From Acinetobacter sp. (GTDB lineage Bacteria > Pseudomonadota > Gammaproteobacteria > Pseudomonadales > Moraxellaceae): DNA of 14,697 nt. Numbering within the stretch: the first letter of the stretch is position 1; each line of letters begins with the position of its first letter. The notes beneath the pieces were generated by a model. The model did no database searches. It worked only from the letters and a program-made list of their open reading frames with translations, and was not told where the DNA came from. The stretch covers positions 1 through 14,697 of the forward strand of contig JASLIY010000034.1 in the NCBI GenBank assembly GCA_030152675.1. Reading direction: 5' to 3'. A program made the position numbers and the translations under genes. Shown piece by piece: positions 7,529-14,697 of this stretch.

Positions 7529-7879
7529 TTAAATGAAAGCTTGAAGTGCATTGATGAGAAGTGTGATGCTGGCTAAACTGGCGACTGCGCCAGCAATCAG
7601 ACGAAAATATACCGCAAAATAGCTGAGTAAGGCGGCCACAAACAGGGATGAAAATGTGGCGACCCCAAGCCAATAACTTAAGCCCACACTGATGCTGTGG
7701 CCATACAGTGAAACCGCGATACTAACTAACAATAAGATCCATCCAGTATATTGTGCAAACCGAGTACGTTCTGGACTGAGTTCTTGAGCAAAGATCTGTT
7801 TTTGGTGTTTGGACATGCTGCATGCCAAGCACATCAATCCTAGGCTGATGATCGACCAAACCGTGAGAAACCAAATCAT
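7529..7879 (-). CDS. DUF3325-family small membrane protein
   Basis: A 116-residue integral inner-membrane protein with about four hydrophobic segments (near residues 1-20, 45-62, 66-88 and 92-114) and a short charged loop (SKHQKQIFAQELSPERTRFAQYTGW). The length and the SPERTR-x-x-x-Y-x-GW pattern fit DUF3325, whose members are encoded at the end of iron-siderophore gene sets next to PepSY reductases. The ATG overlaps the stop of the preceding PepSY gene by four bases (ATGA, 7876-7879), so the two are translationally coupled. Its biochemical role is not known; by context it probably assists the reductase or iron handling. Confidence 0.78.
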   Translation of the reverse strand: MIWFLTVWSIISLGLMCLACSMSKHQKQIFAQELSPERTRFAQYTGWILLLVSIAVSLYGHSISVGLSYWLGVATFSSLFVAALLSYFAVYFRLIAGAVASLASITLLINALQAFI

Positions 7880-9549
7880 GATTGTGCTTCCTGCTCAATT
7901 TTAGGGTTGCGTTTTGTGTTGTGGGCTTTTTTTGTTGCGGTGATTGGATGCTTGCTTAGTTTATAAAAACTTAAAAACATGAAAGCAGCAATACACAGGC
8001 TCATGATATCAAAGGATGCAATCATCCATTGACCATTTTGTATGCTTTCCCACAGCGCAGCGCCGCCAGTCATGGCGTTAAGGAGTGGTAAGCATGCAAA
8101 AGCTAGACCTGTCAGCATCAGCAGGCTTAACCATGCTTGGCGTGCAGGACGTAATGCAGCAAAGACGAGGCTCAACAACCAGAGCGTGAAGAAGCTTCTG
8201 ATTTCCCAGTTCAAACGCATGTCAAGATCAGTGGGGAGAAGTCGGTTGGCATAGAAATACCCAGCAACTGCCAATGGAAGACCTATGATTGTCGCAATAT
8301 TCAGAACCTGAACCAGACGATAAGCAAAAGAAAGATGGCCTTGTTTTTGTTGTTGCGGTGCGCGCTTTACACACCACAGCAGCAGTCCAGTCGCGACCAT
8401 CATGCTGCCCATGACGCCAGAGAAAAACAGCAACCAACGTAAGCCCAAATCCACACTGCGTGCCTCATGTAGTACGGTCACAACATTGTAGATGCCCAAG
8501 GGCACCGAAACTTTTTTTGCCACATCTTGATGTGGATCTTGCATGAGCTGGCCAGTAACGCCATTAAAACTCAGCCTAGGCAATACATTACGTTCGATCA
8601 AATGCTTCGCATGCATGGCTTGAAAGACGATTTCTGCCTGTGCGGTATTGGGTGCGGTGATTTGAATCGAGGCGATATGATTGTCTCGCCATTGTGATTG
8701 CACCTCGCGCAACATCGGTGCTAATGGTGCCATCTCAATTTTTTCTATCGTGTGCTGGATCGCGGGTTTTTGCCCTTTATTCTGATTTTGATTGGAAGCT
8801 GTTGTTTGTGCTGTTGTTCGGCCGCGCATTTCATTGAAGAAATCCATACTGTCTGGATAAACCTGTTTAATGCCCCAAGGCATAAACATAAACATCAGCA
8901 ATAACAAACCACTAAAGGTGATCATGATGTGAAAGGGCAAGGCAAATACAGCAGTTGCATTATGTGCGTCTAACCATGAGCGTTGGCCTTTGCCTGAACG
9001 AAAGGTAAAAAAGTCTTTAAAGATTTTCTTAAGTGAGATGATTCCACTGACGATCGCCACCAACATCAGCATGGTGGCTACACCGACTAACCAACGCGCC
9101 CAGATACGGGGGAGACCATATAATTCAAAGTGAAAGCGATACAGAAAGCTGCCGCCTCGGGTTTCTCTCGGCTGTAACACTTCACCGGTGACGCTATCTA
9201 AACTGATACGTTCACCGCCACGGCGTCGACTGAGGTCTTCACCTTGTTTGCGGATCTGTAGCTCGGTCGAAGTTTGTCGTGAATTGGGGAGTTGGATATT
9301 CCACAGTGCAGCATCGGGTGCATGTTGTTGTAAATAGTGAAGTGCAACCTGTGTTTGTTGGATTTGCGAATTATTCGGAACGGATTGATGCAGTTCAGGT
9401 TTCATCCAGACGCTGATTTCATTTTGAAAAAAACTCAGCGTGCCGGTTAAGAAGATCGCATAGAGCAACCAACCGAGAATCAAGCTGGCCCAAGTGTGCA
9501 GCCATGACATGGATTGGCGAGGACCTTCCGCCTTGCTATCTATTCGCAT
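7876..9549 (-). CDS. PepSY-TM (PiuB/FoxB-like) membrane protein, probable siderophore-iron reductase
   Basis: A 557-residue inner-membrane protein of the PepSY-associated TM family (COG3182, PiuB). Some relatives, such as FoxB of Pseudomonas, act in the reductive release of iron from siderophores. The first membrane segment is at about 17-41 (LHTWASLILGWLLY), followed by a periplasmic PepSY-like region at about 60-135. Further membrane segments lie at about 150-173 and 200-225, then a second periplasmic domain at about 265-345, a segment at about 370-393, and a C-terminal cluster between about 413 and 528. Conserved-looking histidines near the membrane (H18, H140, H196, H207, H361) are candidate heme or metal ligands. 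The ATG at 9549 has a strong AGGAG 7 bases upstream. It is the middle gene of a DUF3649-PepSY-DUF3325 operon. The reductase role rests on family and context only. Confidence 0.87.
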   Translation of the reverse strand: MRIDSKAEGPRQSMSWLHTWASLILGWLLYAIFLTGTLSFFQNEISVWMKPELHQSVPNNSQIQQTQVALHYLQQHAPDAALWNIQLPNSRQTSTELQIRKQGEDLSRRRGGERISLDSVTGEVLQPRETRGGSFLYRFHFELYGLPRIWARWLVGVATMLMLVAIVSGIISLKKIFKDFFTFRSGKGQRSWLDAHNATAVFALPFHIMITFSGLLLLMFMFMPWGIKQVYPDSMDFFNEMRGRTTAQTTASNQNQNKGQKPAIQHTIEKIEMAPLAPMLREVQSQWRDNHIASIQITAPNTAQAEIVFQAMHAKHLIERNVLPRLSFNGVTGQLMQDPHQDVAKKVSVPLGIYNVVTVLHEARSVDLGLRWLLFFSGVMGSMMVATGLLLWCVKRAPQQQKQGHLSFAYRLVQVLNIATIIGLPLAVAGYFYANRLLPTDLDMRLNWEIRSFFTLWLLSLVFAALRPARQAWLSLLMLTGLAFACLPLLNAMTGGAALWESIQNGQWMIASFDIMSLCIAAFMFLSFYKLSKHPITATKKAHNTKRNPKIEQEAQS

Positions 9550-9592
9550 CTTTTACTCCTAAAACCTGTGATTGCTTACTTCGACTGAACGC

Positions 9593-9949
9593 TTATATGG
9601 CGAGCACTTGTAGCATGCAGAATAAAACGACGCAGGGCAGGAGTACGCCTAAACTGGCTTTCAAGGTTTTATGCACCATAAACACCCAAATAAATACAGC
9701 ACAATGCACCACGAAGGCGGTCAAGGTTGCGCTTAATGCGGCATTCATCCGATCTTGTGCAAACACTGTGGCGATGAACATGGCACTCAAAGATGCCAGT
9801 GCATAACCGCCAAATAACGCCAGCGCAAAGCGATAAGCGATCATGCCGCGATAGCGTAGCGGAACTGTTTTTTTGACTTTGGCAACTTGGGCACGTGCCT
9901 GCGGTAGCGCAGTTGCAGTGCTGAGATCGAGAGCGGCGGGATTGTTCAT
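9593..9949 (-). CDS. DUF3649-family membrane protein, iron-uptake accessory
   Basis: A 118-residue protein: a soluble N-terminus of about 35 residues, then YRFALALFGGYALASLSAMF and two or three further hydrophobic segments. The YR-x-x-LA-x-x-GGYALA pattern and the FIWVFMVHKTLKAS segment fit DUF3649, an iron-uptake accessory family whose genes precede PepSY reductases in siderophore loci. It is the first gene of the operon; the PepSY start follows 43 bases after its stop. I chose the ATG at 9949 (MNNPAALDL). Upstream in-frame TTG codons (to 9997) would add up to 16 residues, but those residues fall towards the Fur-like site. The ribosome binding site is poor, so the start is uncertain. Molecular function is not established. 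Confidence 0.78.
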   Translation of the reverse strand: MNNPAALDLSTATALPQARAQVAKVKKTVPLRYRGMIAYRFALALFGGYALASLSAMFIATVFAQDRMNAALSATLTAFVVHCAVFIWVFMVHKTLKASLGVLLPCVVLFCMLQVLAI

Positions 9950-9985
9950 AACATCGAATAGATCACGGTTAAAAATCAATAACGC

Positions 9986-10004
9986 GAATGATAACAATTA
10001 TTGT
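9986..10004 (-). promoter_or_regulatory. Fur-box-like operator upstream of the iron cassette
   Basis: GAATGATAACAATTATTGT (plus strand) matches the 19-base Fur consensus at about 13 positions in the reverse orientation, with the half-sites TGATAA and ATTATT. It lies 37-55 bases before the DUF3649 ATG, where binding could block transcription. The iron-related context supports it; the AT-rich setting raises the chance of a false match. Confidence 0.55.
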
Positions 10005-10078
10005 TTGGGTTTTAAATTGAAATTTAAACTTATTTTTAAAATGATTGAAGTTTGAAAATAGCTGAACGCTTTTGGGTT

Positions 10079-10113
10079 GCATGGGAGCCCGTGAGATCGG
10101 ACCTGACCCATGC
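10079..10113. repeat. Structured inverted repeat after the CMD-family gene
   Basis: GCATGGG (10079-10085) and CCCATGC (10107-10113) form a perfect 7-base-pair stem. Inside, AG and CCG pair with CGG and CT across small bulges, closing a 6-base loop (TGAGAT). It begins about 30 bases past the stop of the gene at 10143. Neither strand has a U tract after the stem, so it is not a standard intrinsic terminator. It may be a 3' stabilising stem or a protein site. Confidence 0.4.
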
Positions 10114-10142
10114 TTTGAATCGTTGGGGGATGAGGGTGATTA

Positions 10143-10529
10143 TTAGGACTTTGCTTCGAGTTCTTGAATGACTTCTAAAGCAGCACGGAAGGCTTCTTGT
10201 GCCGCAGGAGCGCCGCAATACGGCAGGCTGTGTAATAAGACTTCTTGGATCTCAGCAATACTGGCGCCATTGTTGATCGCACCACGAATATGGCCTTTGA
10301 GTTCGGTTGGACTTTTGAGTGCAGTTAAAAAAGCAATCGTGACCAATGAGCGTTCTCTACGGGTGAGGACACCTTCGCGTTGCCAGGTTGAGCCCCAAGC
10401 ATGCTCATTGATCCAGTCTTGTAAGGGCTGGGTAAAGGGCACAGTATTGTTCTGCGCACGTTGCACAAAGCTTTCGCCCATGACAGCAGTCCGTGTTTTT
10501 AAGCCATTGTCAAAATCTTGTTGTGACAT
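10143..10529 (-). CDS. Carboxymuconolactone decarboxylase-family protein
   Basis: A 128-residue protein of the CMD/AhpD superfamily, close to the PcaC type (4-carboxymuconolactone decarboxylase, protocatechuate branch of the beta-ketoadipate pathway). Family features are GLKTRTAVMGE at 9-19, LTRRERSLVTIAFLTAL at 55-71, EL-x-x-HIRGAINNG at 76-88, and EIQEVLLH with YCGAPAA at 93-110. There is no CxxC pair, so it is not an AhpD peroxidase; C105 stands alone. The ATG at 10529 has an excellent GGAGGA 7 bases before it and gives the typical PcaC length. The frame stays open upstream to 10655 with protein-like sequence, so a longer form of up to 170 residues is possible but less likely. No other pca gene is near, so the true substrate is unknown and I give no symbol. 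Confidence 0.85.
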   Translation of the reverse strand: MSQQDFDNGLKTRTAVMGESFVQRAQNNTVPFTQPLQDWINEHAWGSTWQREGVLTRRERSLVTIAFLTALKSPTELKGHIRGAINNGASIAEIQEVLLHSLPYCGAPAAQEAFRAALEVIQELEAKS

Positions 10530-10647
10530 CAGATAGTCCTCCAGCAGCATGTGATTGAGTGATGATTCAGTACGCGTCCTTTTCAGCTTGTCTTGTATAA
10601 GTGCTTGAAAGTTCTCAAGCATAACCCAGTTGTTGCCCATAAAGCAC

Positions 10648-10671
10648 AGCCTCATCCCAAAGGATAAGGCT
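10648..10671 (-). terminator. Possible terminator after fadE
   Basis: AGCCT-C-ATCC (10648-10657) and GGAT-A-AGGCT (10662-10671) form a 10-base stem with one mismatch and a CAAA loop, 31 bases beyond the fadE stop. On the minus strand it is followed by GTGCTTTAT, a weak U tract. If it works, the CMD-family gene downstream needs its own promoter. Confidence 0.45.
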
Positions 10672-10701
10672 TGGCTACCCTATTGTTATATACCTTATAT
10701 T

Positions 10702-13221
10702 TTAACTGTGCTCAGGATGGTTGGATGGGGTCTGTGGTTGAGCGCCGTGCTGTGCCGCATCGCGTCGCGCTTGATGTGGATTGGACAGTTGTAGTACTTG
10801 TTTAAGCTCAAGATCAAAGATATCGGTTGCCATACTGTCAAAGCGCTGAGCATTGTAATCCAGTAAGCGCGTGGCCTCTTCGCTGCTGATAAAGCCAGTC
10901 TGCACCGCATCCTCAATATGCGCTTCAAAGCTCAAGCCCTTAAATTGATCATGGTTTTCAGCTTTTTTAAACTTATCCCAGAGCGGCTCGATACTGAGCA
11001 ATTTCAGAAAGGTGGATTCCATCCGACCGGTGACATTGTCAGGATCAGTACTGTAATAGACATGTTGAGTCAGTTGTTCTCTAAAAGTATGTTGTTGCAT
11101 CAATAACGCGGCCGCCTGTTGCTTAAGCGCATCTGTTGCAGCAGCAATTGGTCGACCGAAGGGGAAACACAGCATTTTCACCAAGCGCGCAGCCCAAGGC
11201 GTAGGAAAATTGTCATATAAGCCAAAGAAGGCTTCTTGCACCTGATACAAGGCTTTTTGTAGCGCCAGTTTGGCGTGGATTTGCTCGGCTTCGGTCTTTT
11301 TCCCATTTTCATAGAACTTTAAGATCGAAGTGGCGATAAACAAATAGGCATGTATATCTGACAAGCGACCCGAGAGCATTTCTTTGCGTTTGATATCACC
11401 GGCCAATAGCCCTAAACACATATCGGCTGTCAGCGCAAAGTTGCTGCTCAGACGGTTGATGATCTTGTAATACGGCTTTGTGAAGGTATCAGCACTGTGG
11501 GGTGCGCGGTTTGAGCCCCCACTAAAGCCATAAAACACTGAACGGGCAGCCCGATTAAATGTATAACCCAAATGCTGATAAAACATCTGGTTAAAAGTAC
11601 TCAGCGCAGAAGTTTGGTCTTGTGACTGTAGCAGTTGTAACTCTTCAAACAGATAAGGATGACAGCGCATCGAGCCTTGACCAAAGATCATCAATGAACG
11701 GCTGAGGATATTGGCACCCTCAACAGTAATCGAAACCGGAATGGCCTGATAAGCAAAGGCCATAAAGTTACGTGGTCCCATTTGGATCGCACGACCGCCG
11801 ACCACGTCCATGCCGTGATTGACCAACTTACGCATGGTTTCGGTGGCATAGTACTTGGCCATTGCCGTCATCACCGCAGGTTTGCCACCTTGATTGAGTC
11901 CACAGGTCACCATGTAGCGAAAGGCTTCGAGCATATAGGTTTCACTGGCAATTTCACTGGTGACTTCTTCGATCCCTTCAAATTGACCGATGGAGATTTT
12001 GAATTGCTCACGAATTTTGGCAAATGCACCGACCGTGAGATAAGTCATTTCAGACGCGGCAGTCGAGAGTGCCGGCAGTGAAATCCCACGACCGACCGCG
12101 AGACACTCCATCAGCATCCGCCAACCCTTGCCCGCATTTTCCGCCCCACCGATGATCCAGTCGATCGGGATAAATACATCTTCGCCCTCAACCGTGCCAT
12201 TCATAAATGGCGAGCCCGGATTGTGGCGTGGGCCGATCTGGATGCCGGGATGTGAGGCGGGGATAAGTGCGCAAGTGATGCCATATTCCGTTTGTGTCGG
12301 ATCACCCAATAAACCCTCTGGATCATAAAGTTTAAACGCAAGACCAATCACGGTTGCGACAGGTGCCAATGTGATCCAGCGTTTGGAGAAGTTCATTTTT
12401 AGCCCCAAGACCTGTTGACCTTCAAATTCGCCGTGACAGACGATGCCACTGTCAGGGATTGCACCCGCATCAGATCCTGCTTCAGGGCTGGTTAAACCAA
12501 AGCACGGCATTTCTGTCCCTTTGGCCAGACCGGGAAGATAACGATCTTTTTGTGCTTCAGTGCCATAGTTCAGCAACAGTTCGCCCGGTCCTAAGGAATT
12601 TGGCACCATGCAGCTCACTGCCGCGGTTAAGGAACGTGAGGCGATTTTGCTCATGATACGGCTTTGTGCAAAGGGGCTAAACTCTTTACCGCCATAGCTT
12701 TTGGGAATGATCAATCCTAAAAACCCTTTGTCTTTAATAAACTGCCAAGCCTCGGGCGAAAGGTCTTTATGTTGATGAATTTCCCATTCATCGAGCATCT
12801 GGCACAGTTGCTCAACCTCATGATCGAGAAAGGACTGTTCTTCTGGGCTGAGTTCGGGATAAGGATATTGCGCAAAACTGTCCCAATTGGGCGCTCCCAT
12901 AAACAATTCTTTTTCCCACCAACTGGTTCCCGCATCTAAGGCTTCACGTTCTGTGCTGCTCATACTCGGCATTGCTTTTGCCAAGGCCTTAAAGGTTGGT
13001 GTGGTGATCAAAGCCATTCTGAGTGGTGGGATCAGCAGGATACCGCTGATCAAGATCACAGGCAGCCCGAAGATCAGCGACCATGCGGACAACCATGCGC
13101 AGGCCACAGCGATGATGATGCTTGCGATGGCGCCAACAGGTCTAGACAGTTGAAAAAAGAAGATCGCCCATAAGGCAAAGAGTTGAATCAGTAGAGCGGC
13201 TATAAACGCGGATAATGCCAT
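10702..13221 (-). CDS. fadE: Acyl-CoA dehydrogenase, large FadE type
   Basis: FAD-dependent acyl-CoA dehydrogenase that carries out the first step of fatty acid beta-oxidation, acyl-CoA to trans-2-enoyl-CoA. The 839-residue product has the E. coli FadE layout (about 815). Hydrophobic N-terminal segments lie at about 3-24 and 28-66, likely anchoring it to the inner membrane. The acyl-CoA dehydrogenase core follows (PEAGSDAGA at 246-254, MNFSKRWIT at 276-284), then VEGANILSRSLMIFGQG (500-516) with E501, and a C-terminal DUF1974 region. The last 30 or so residues form a polar His/Gln/Pro-rich tail. The start is the ATG at 13221 with AGGAG 10 bases upstream. An in-frame TTG at 13248 would place residues over that ribosome binding site. 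FadL and WS/DGAT in the same window fit a fatty-acid-using lifestyle. Acinetobacter often has more than one FadE copy. Confidence 0.95.
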   Translation of the reverse strand: MALSAFIAALLIQLFALWAIFFFQLSRPVGAIASIIIAVACAWLSAWSLIFGLPVILISGILLIPPLRMALITTPTFKALAKAMPSMSSTEREALDAGTSWWEKELFMGAPNWDSFAQYPYPELSPEEQSFLDHEVEQLCQMLDEWEIHQHKDLSPEAWQFIKDKGFLGLIIPKSYGGKEFSPFAQSRIMSKIASRSLTAAVSCMVPNSLGPGELLLNYGTEAQKDRYLPGLAKGTEMPCFGLTSPEAGSDAGAIPDSGIVCHGEFEGQQVLGLKMNFSKRWITLAPVATVIGLAFKLYDPEGLLGDPTQTEYGITCALIPASHPGIQIGPRHNPGSPFMNGTVEGEDVFIPIDWIIGGAENAGKGWRMLMECLAVGRGISLPALSTAASEMTYLTVGAFAKIREQFKISIGQFEGIEEVTSEIASETYMLEAFRYMVTCGLNQGGKPAVMTAMAKYYATETMRKLVNHGMDVVGGRAIQMGPRNFMAFAYQAIPVSITVEGANILSRSLMIFGQGSMRCHPYLFEELQLLQSQDQTSALSTFNQMFYQHLGYTFNRAARSVFYGFSGGSNRAPHSADTFTKPYYKIINRLSSNFALTADMCLGLLAGDIKRKEMLSGRLSDIHAYLFIATSILKFYENGKKTEAEQIHAKLALQKALYQVQEAFFGLYDNFPTPWAARLVKMLCFPFGRPIAAATDALKQQAAALLMQQHTFREQLTQHVYYSTDPDNVTGRMESTFLKLLSIEPLWDKFKKAENHDQFKGLSFEAHIEDAVQTGFISSEEATRLLDYNAQRFDSMATDIFDLELKQVLQLSNPHQARRDAAQHGAQPQTPSNHPEHS

Positions 13222-13367
13222 GAAATGCTTACTCCTGTTGTGGCTCAAGTGATATTTCTATTTAGATGGATGGCCAGTTTTTATTTCAGTCCAAGTCGTG
13301 GACGTGGGGTAGGTGTCGTTGCGAATCAGCGCGATTTTTTTAGAGGGTGTTTAAGGATGAGTAAAAG

Positions 13368-13520
13368 ATGAATGATGCGTGTGCTGAAAAATACAACACT
13401 TTAATGTTTAACGAGTTTGACCTGAGTCGCGCAAGGAATGAAACATTATCTTTTGTGAATGAAGCAGCGTGCGCACTTGGTTTTATTGTGCTGAGGAGGG
13501 TGTGTTTTTGTTCTAAGTGA
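13368..13520 (+). CDS. Doubtful 50-residue open frame with C-terminal cysteines
   Basis: ATG at 13368 with AAGGA about 10 bases upstream; a four-codon frame from the ATG at 13357 ends just over this start (ATGA overlap). The product begins MNDACAEKYNTLMFNEFD and ends ACALGFIVLRRVCFCSK, with five cysteines. I recognise no family, and there is no terminator for the plus strand after it. It may well be chance. Confidence 0.2.
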   Translation: MNDACAEKYNTLMFNEFDLSRARNETLSFVNEAACALGFIVLRRVCFCSK

Positions 13521-13532
13521 TTTATTTTAAAT

Positions 13533-13558
13533 AAAAAGCCCATATCGAGATATGGGCT
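13533..13558 (-). terminator. Rho-independent terminator downstream of lipA
   Basis: AGCCCATAT (13537-13545) and ATATGGGCT (13550-13558) form a perfect 9-base-pair stem with a CGAG loop. On the minus strand it is followed by TTTTATTTAAAAT, so it ends transcription coming from lipA, whose stop is 140 bases away. The lipA mRNA therefore has a fairly long 3' untranslated region. Confidence 0.82.
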
Positions 13559-13697
13559 AGTGCATCTCGGGGCAGGCTATTTTTTGCCGCTACTGTGTTA
13601 TGGATCAATCATTTAGAATGACTAAATTTCTTAATCCATGCCTTGTATCGCCTAAAAATAGTCACTGCCGCAACCATAGATGAAATGTCAACAGACC

Positions 13698-14697
13698 CTA
13701 GGCTTCGATGGTTTGAACAGCGATCTTTTTGGCTGGATCTGCTTTACGGCGCACCACAGGTACGGGTTCACCATAGTATTGACGATCGGCGAAGTAACTT
13801 GAACGCACCATCGGGGCAGCCCAGATATTTCTAAAGCCCAGTTTTTGACCATGTGCAGTGTAGCGTTCAAACTCTTCAGGTGTGACAAAGCGATCGATTG
13901 GCGCATGTTCTTTAGAAGGCTGTAGATACTGACCGATGGTGACATAGTCCACATCATGCGCTTTCAGATCATCAAGTAAGGCAATCACTTCTTCTTCGGT
14001 TTCGCCGATCCCGACCATCAGACCACATTTGGTTGGTACATCTGGGCAATATTCTTTGAACATCTTGAGCAGGTTGAGCGAGTGCTGATAGTCCGAACCT
14101 GGACGCATGGCTTTGTATAAACGTGGCACAGTTTCAATATTGTGGTTAAACACGTCTGGTGGACACTCGGTCATGATGCGTAGGGCAATGTCCATACGAC
14201 CACGGAAGTCAGGCACCAAAATCTCAAGTAAAGTTTTTGGACTGAGTTGACGCGCCTCTTGGATGCAGTCAACAAAATGCTGCGCACCGCCATCGAGCAG
14301 ATCATCACGATCCACGGAGGTGATCACCGCATATTTAAGACCAAGATTGGCAATGGTTTCAGCCATGTGACGCGGTTCATCCGCATCAAGTGCATTGGGA
14401 CGACCATGTGCAACATCACAGAATGGGCAACGACGGGTACAGATATCGCCCATAATCATAAAGGTTGCAGTACCGCCACCAAAGCATTCAGGTAAATTCG
14501 GGCAAGCTGCCTCTTCACACACGGTGTGGAGTTTTTGTGCACGCAAGGTGGTTTTGATGCGTTGCACTTCGTCTGGAGCGGCCATCTTGACGCGAATCCA
14601 ATCCGGTTTTCGAGGCGTTTCAACCGTAGGGATCACTTTTACAGGAATACGCGCAACTTTTTCTGCGCCACGAAGCTTAATACCCTGTTCAGGCTTA
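13698..14697 (-). CDS. lipA: Lipoyl synthase (5' end beyond the window)
   Basis: Radical SAM enzyme that inserts two sulfur atoms at C6 and C8 of protein-bound octanoyl groups to make lipoyl cofactors for pyruvate and 2-oxoglutarate dehydrogenases and the glycine cleavage system. All signatures are visible: the auxiliary [4Fe-4S] cluster motif C-x4-C-x5-C ([12 protein letters not shown]), the radical SAM motif C-x3-C-x2-C (CTRRCPFC) and the C-terminal RSSY. The frame stays open to the right edge, adding [20 protein letters not shown] before the GTG (Val) at 14634-14636, a sequence typical of the LipA N-terminus. That GTG is therefore internal, and the true start lies a few codons outside. About 332 residues are visible, near the family's full length. 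Confidence 0.97.
   Translation of the reverse strand, partial: KPEQGIKLRGAEKVARIPVKVIPTVETPRKPDWIRVKMAAPDEVQRIKTTLRAQKLHTVCEEAACPNLPECFGGGTATFMIMGDICTRRCPFCDVAHGRPNALDADEPRHMAETIANLGLKYAVITSVDRDDLLDGGAQHFVDCIQEARQLSPKTLLEILVPDFRGRMDIALRIMTECPPDVFNHNIETVPRLYKAMRPGSDYQHSLNLLKMFKEYCPDVPTKCGLMVGIGETEEEVIALLDDLKAHDVDYVTIGQYLQPSKEHAPIDRFVTPEEFERYTAHGQKLGFRNIWAAPMVRSSYFADRQYYGEPVPVVRRKADPAKKIAVQTIEA

Larger units (their letters stand above)
13222..13697. other. 476-base intergenic stretch, fadE upstream region and lipA 3' side
   Basis: No firm gene. The left end must carry the fadE promoter, which I could not place. A short dyad GTCCA-AGTCG-TGGAC lies at 13289-13303, about 70-80 bases before the fadE ATG, and could be an operator. 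An open frame at 13368-13520 (+) is listed separately. A strong minus-strand terminator is at 13537-13558. Between it and lipA (13559-13697) I see only chance-length frames. Confidence 0.6.

Noticed and set aside
13340-13543. 67-codon minus-strand frame between fadE and lipA
   Set aside because: Begins inside the lipA terminator, lacks a ribosome binding site and has a low-complexity, non-protein-like composition.
13609-13677. 22-codon minus-strand frame between lipA and its terminator
   Set aside because: No ribosome binding site and too short to separate from chance.
13688-13957. 89-codon minus-strand frame overlapping the end of lipA
   Set aside because: Out-of-frame shadow of lipA, which has all the family motifs.
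14634-14636. GTG as the start of lipA
   Set aside because: The frame continues upstream to the window edge with typical LipA N-terminal sequence, so this codon is an internal valine.
1-14697. Mobile element, CRISPR array, toxin-antitoxin pair, tRNA or rRNA
   Set aside because: No transposase, integrase, regularly spaced repeats, cloverleaf-like sequence or recognisable toxin family was found on either strand.

Overview
The window reads as ordinary chromosomal DNA of an Acinetobacter species or close relative. The strongest clue is a wax ester synthase/diacylglycerol acyltransferase (2021-3589) that matches Acinetobacter AtfA almost residue for residue over its catalytic region. RNase G, an iron-sulfur CysH, a ThrH-type phosphatase, a FadL porin, a large FadE and LipA all have the gammaproteobacterial (Moraxellaceae/Pseudomonas) form. 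Spacers are AT-rich, and I see no prophage, insertion sequence, CRISPR array, rRNA or tRNA.

Layout. 1-1558: upstream spacer and rng (RNase G, +). 1689-1862: a 57-residue protein of unknown function (+) with its own terminator. 2021-3589: atfA (-). 3761-4492: cysH (-), divergent from 4694-5311: thrH (+). A 29-base perfect palindrome at 5341-5369 terminates both thrH and the convergent fadL-family gene (5404-6912, -). 6913-7528: a 616-base stretch with no convincing gene, only short open frames. 7529-9949: a minus-strand operon DUF3649 - PepSY/PiuB-like reductase - DUF3325, with a Fur-box-like site upstream. 10143-10529: a carboxymuconolactone decarboxylase-family protein (-). 10702-13221: fadE, a membrane-anchored acyl-CoA dehydrogenase (-). 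13222-13697: spacer with a strong minus-strand terminator. 13698 to the right edge: lipA (-), whose start lies beyond the window.

How the genes fit together. Three loci form a lipid theme: the FadL porin (fatty acid entry), FadE (first oxidation step of beta-oxidation) and AtfA (storage as wax ester or triacylglycerol). They are separate transcription units, not an operon. The DUF3649-PepSY-DUF3325 set is a recognised iron-siderophore accessory group normally found beside a TonB-dependent receptor; here no receptor is in the window. CysH supplies sulfite for cysteine, and LipA uses sulfur to make lipoate.

I found no clearly new biological system. The points most worth a second look are the acidic C-terminal extension on AtfA, the receptor-less iron cassette with its Fur-like site, the gene-poor stretch at 6913-7528 with a tiny hydrophobic peptide, and the small conserved-looking protein after rng.
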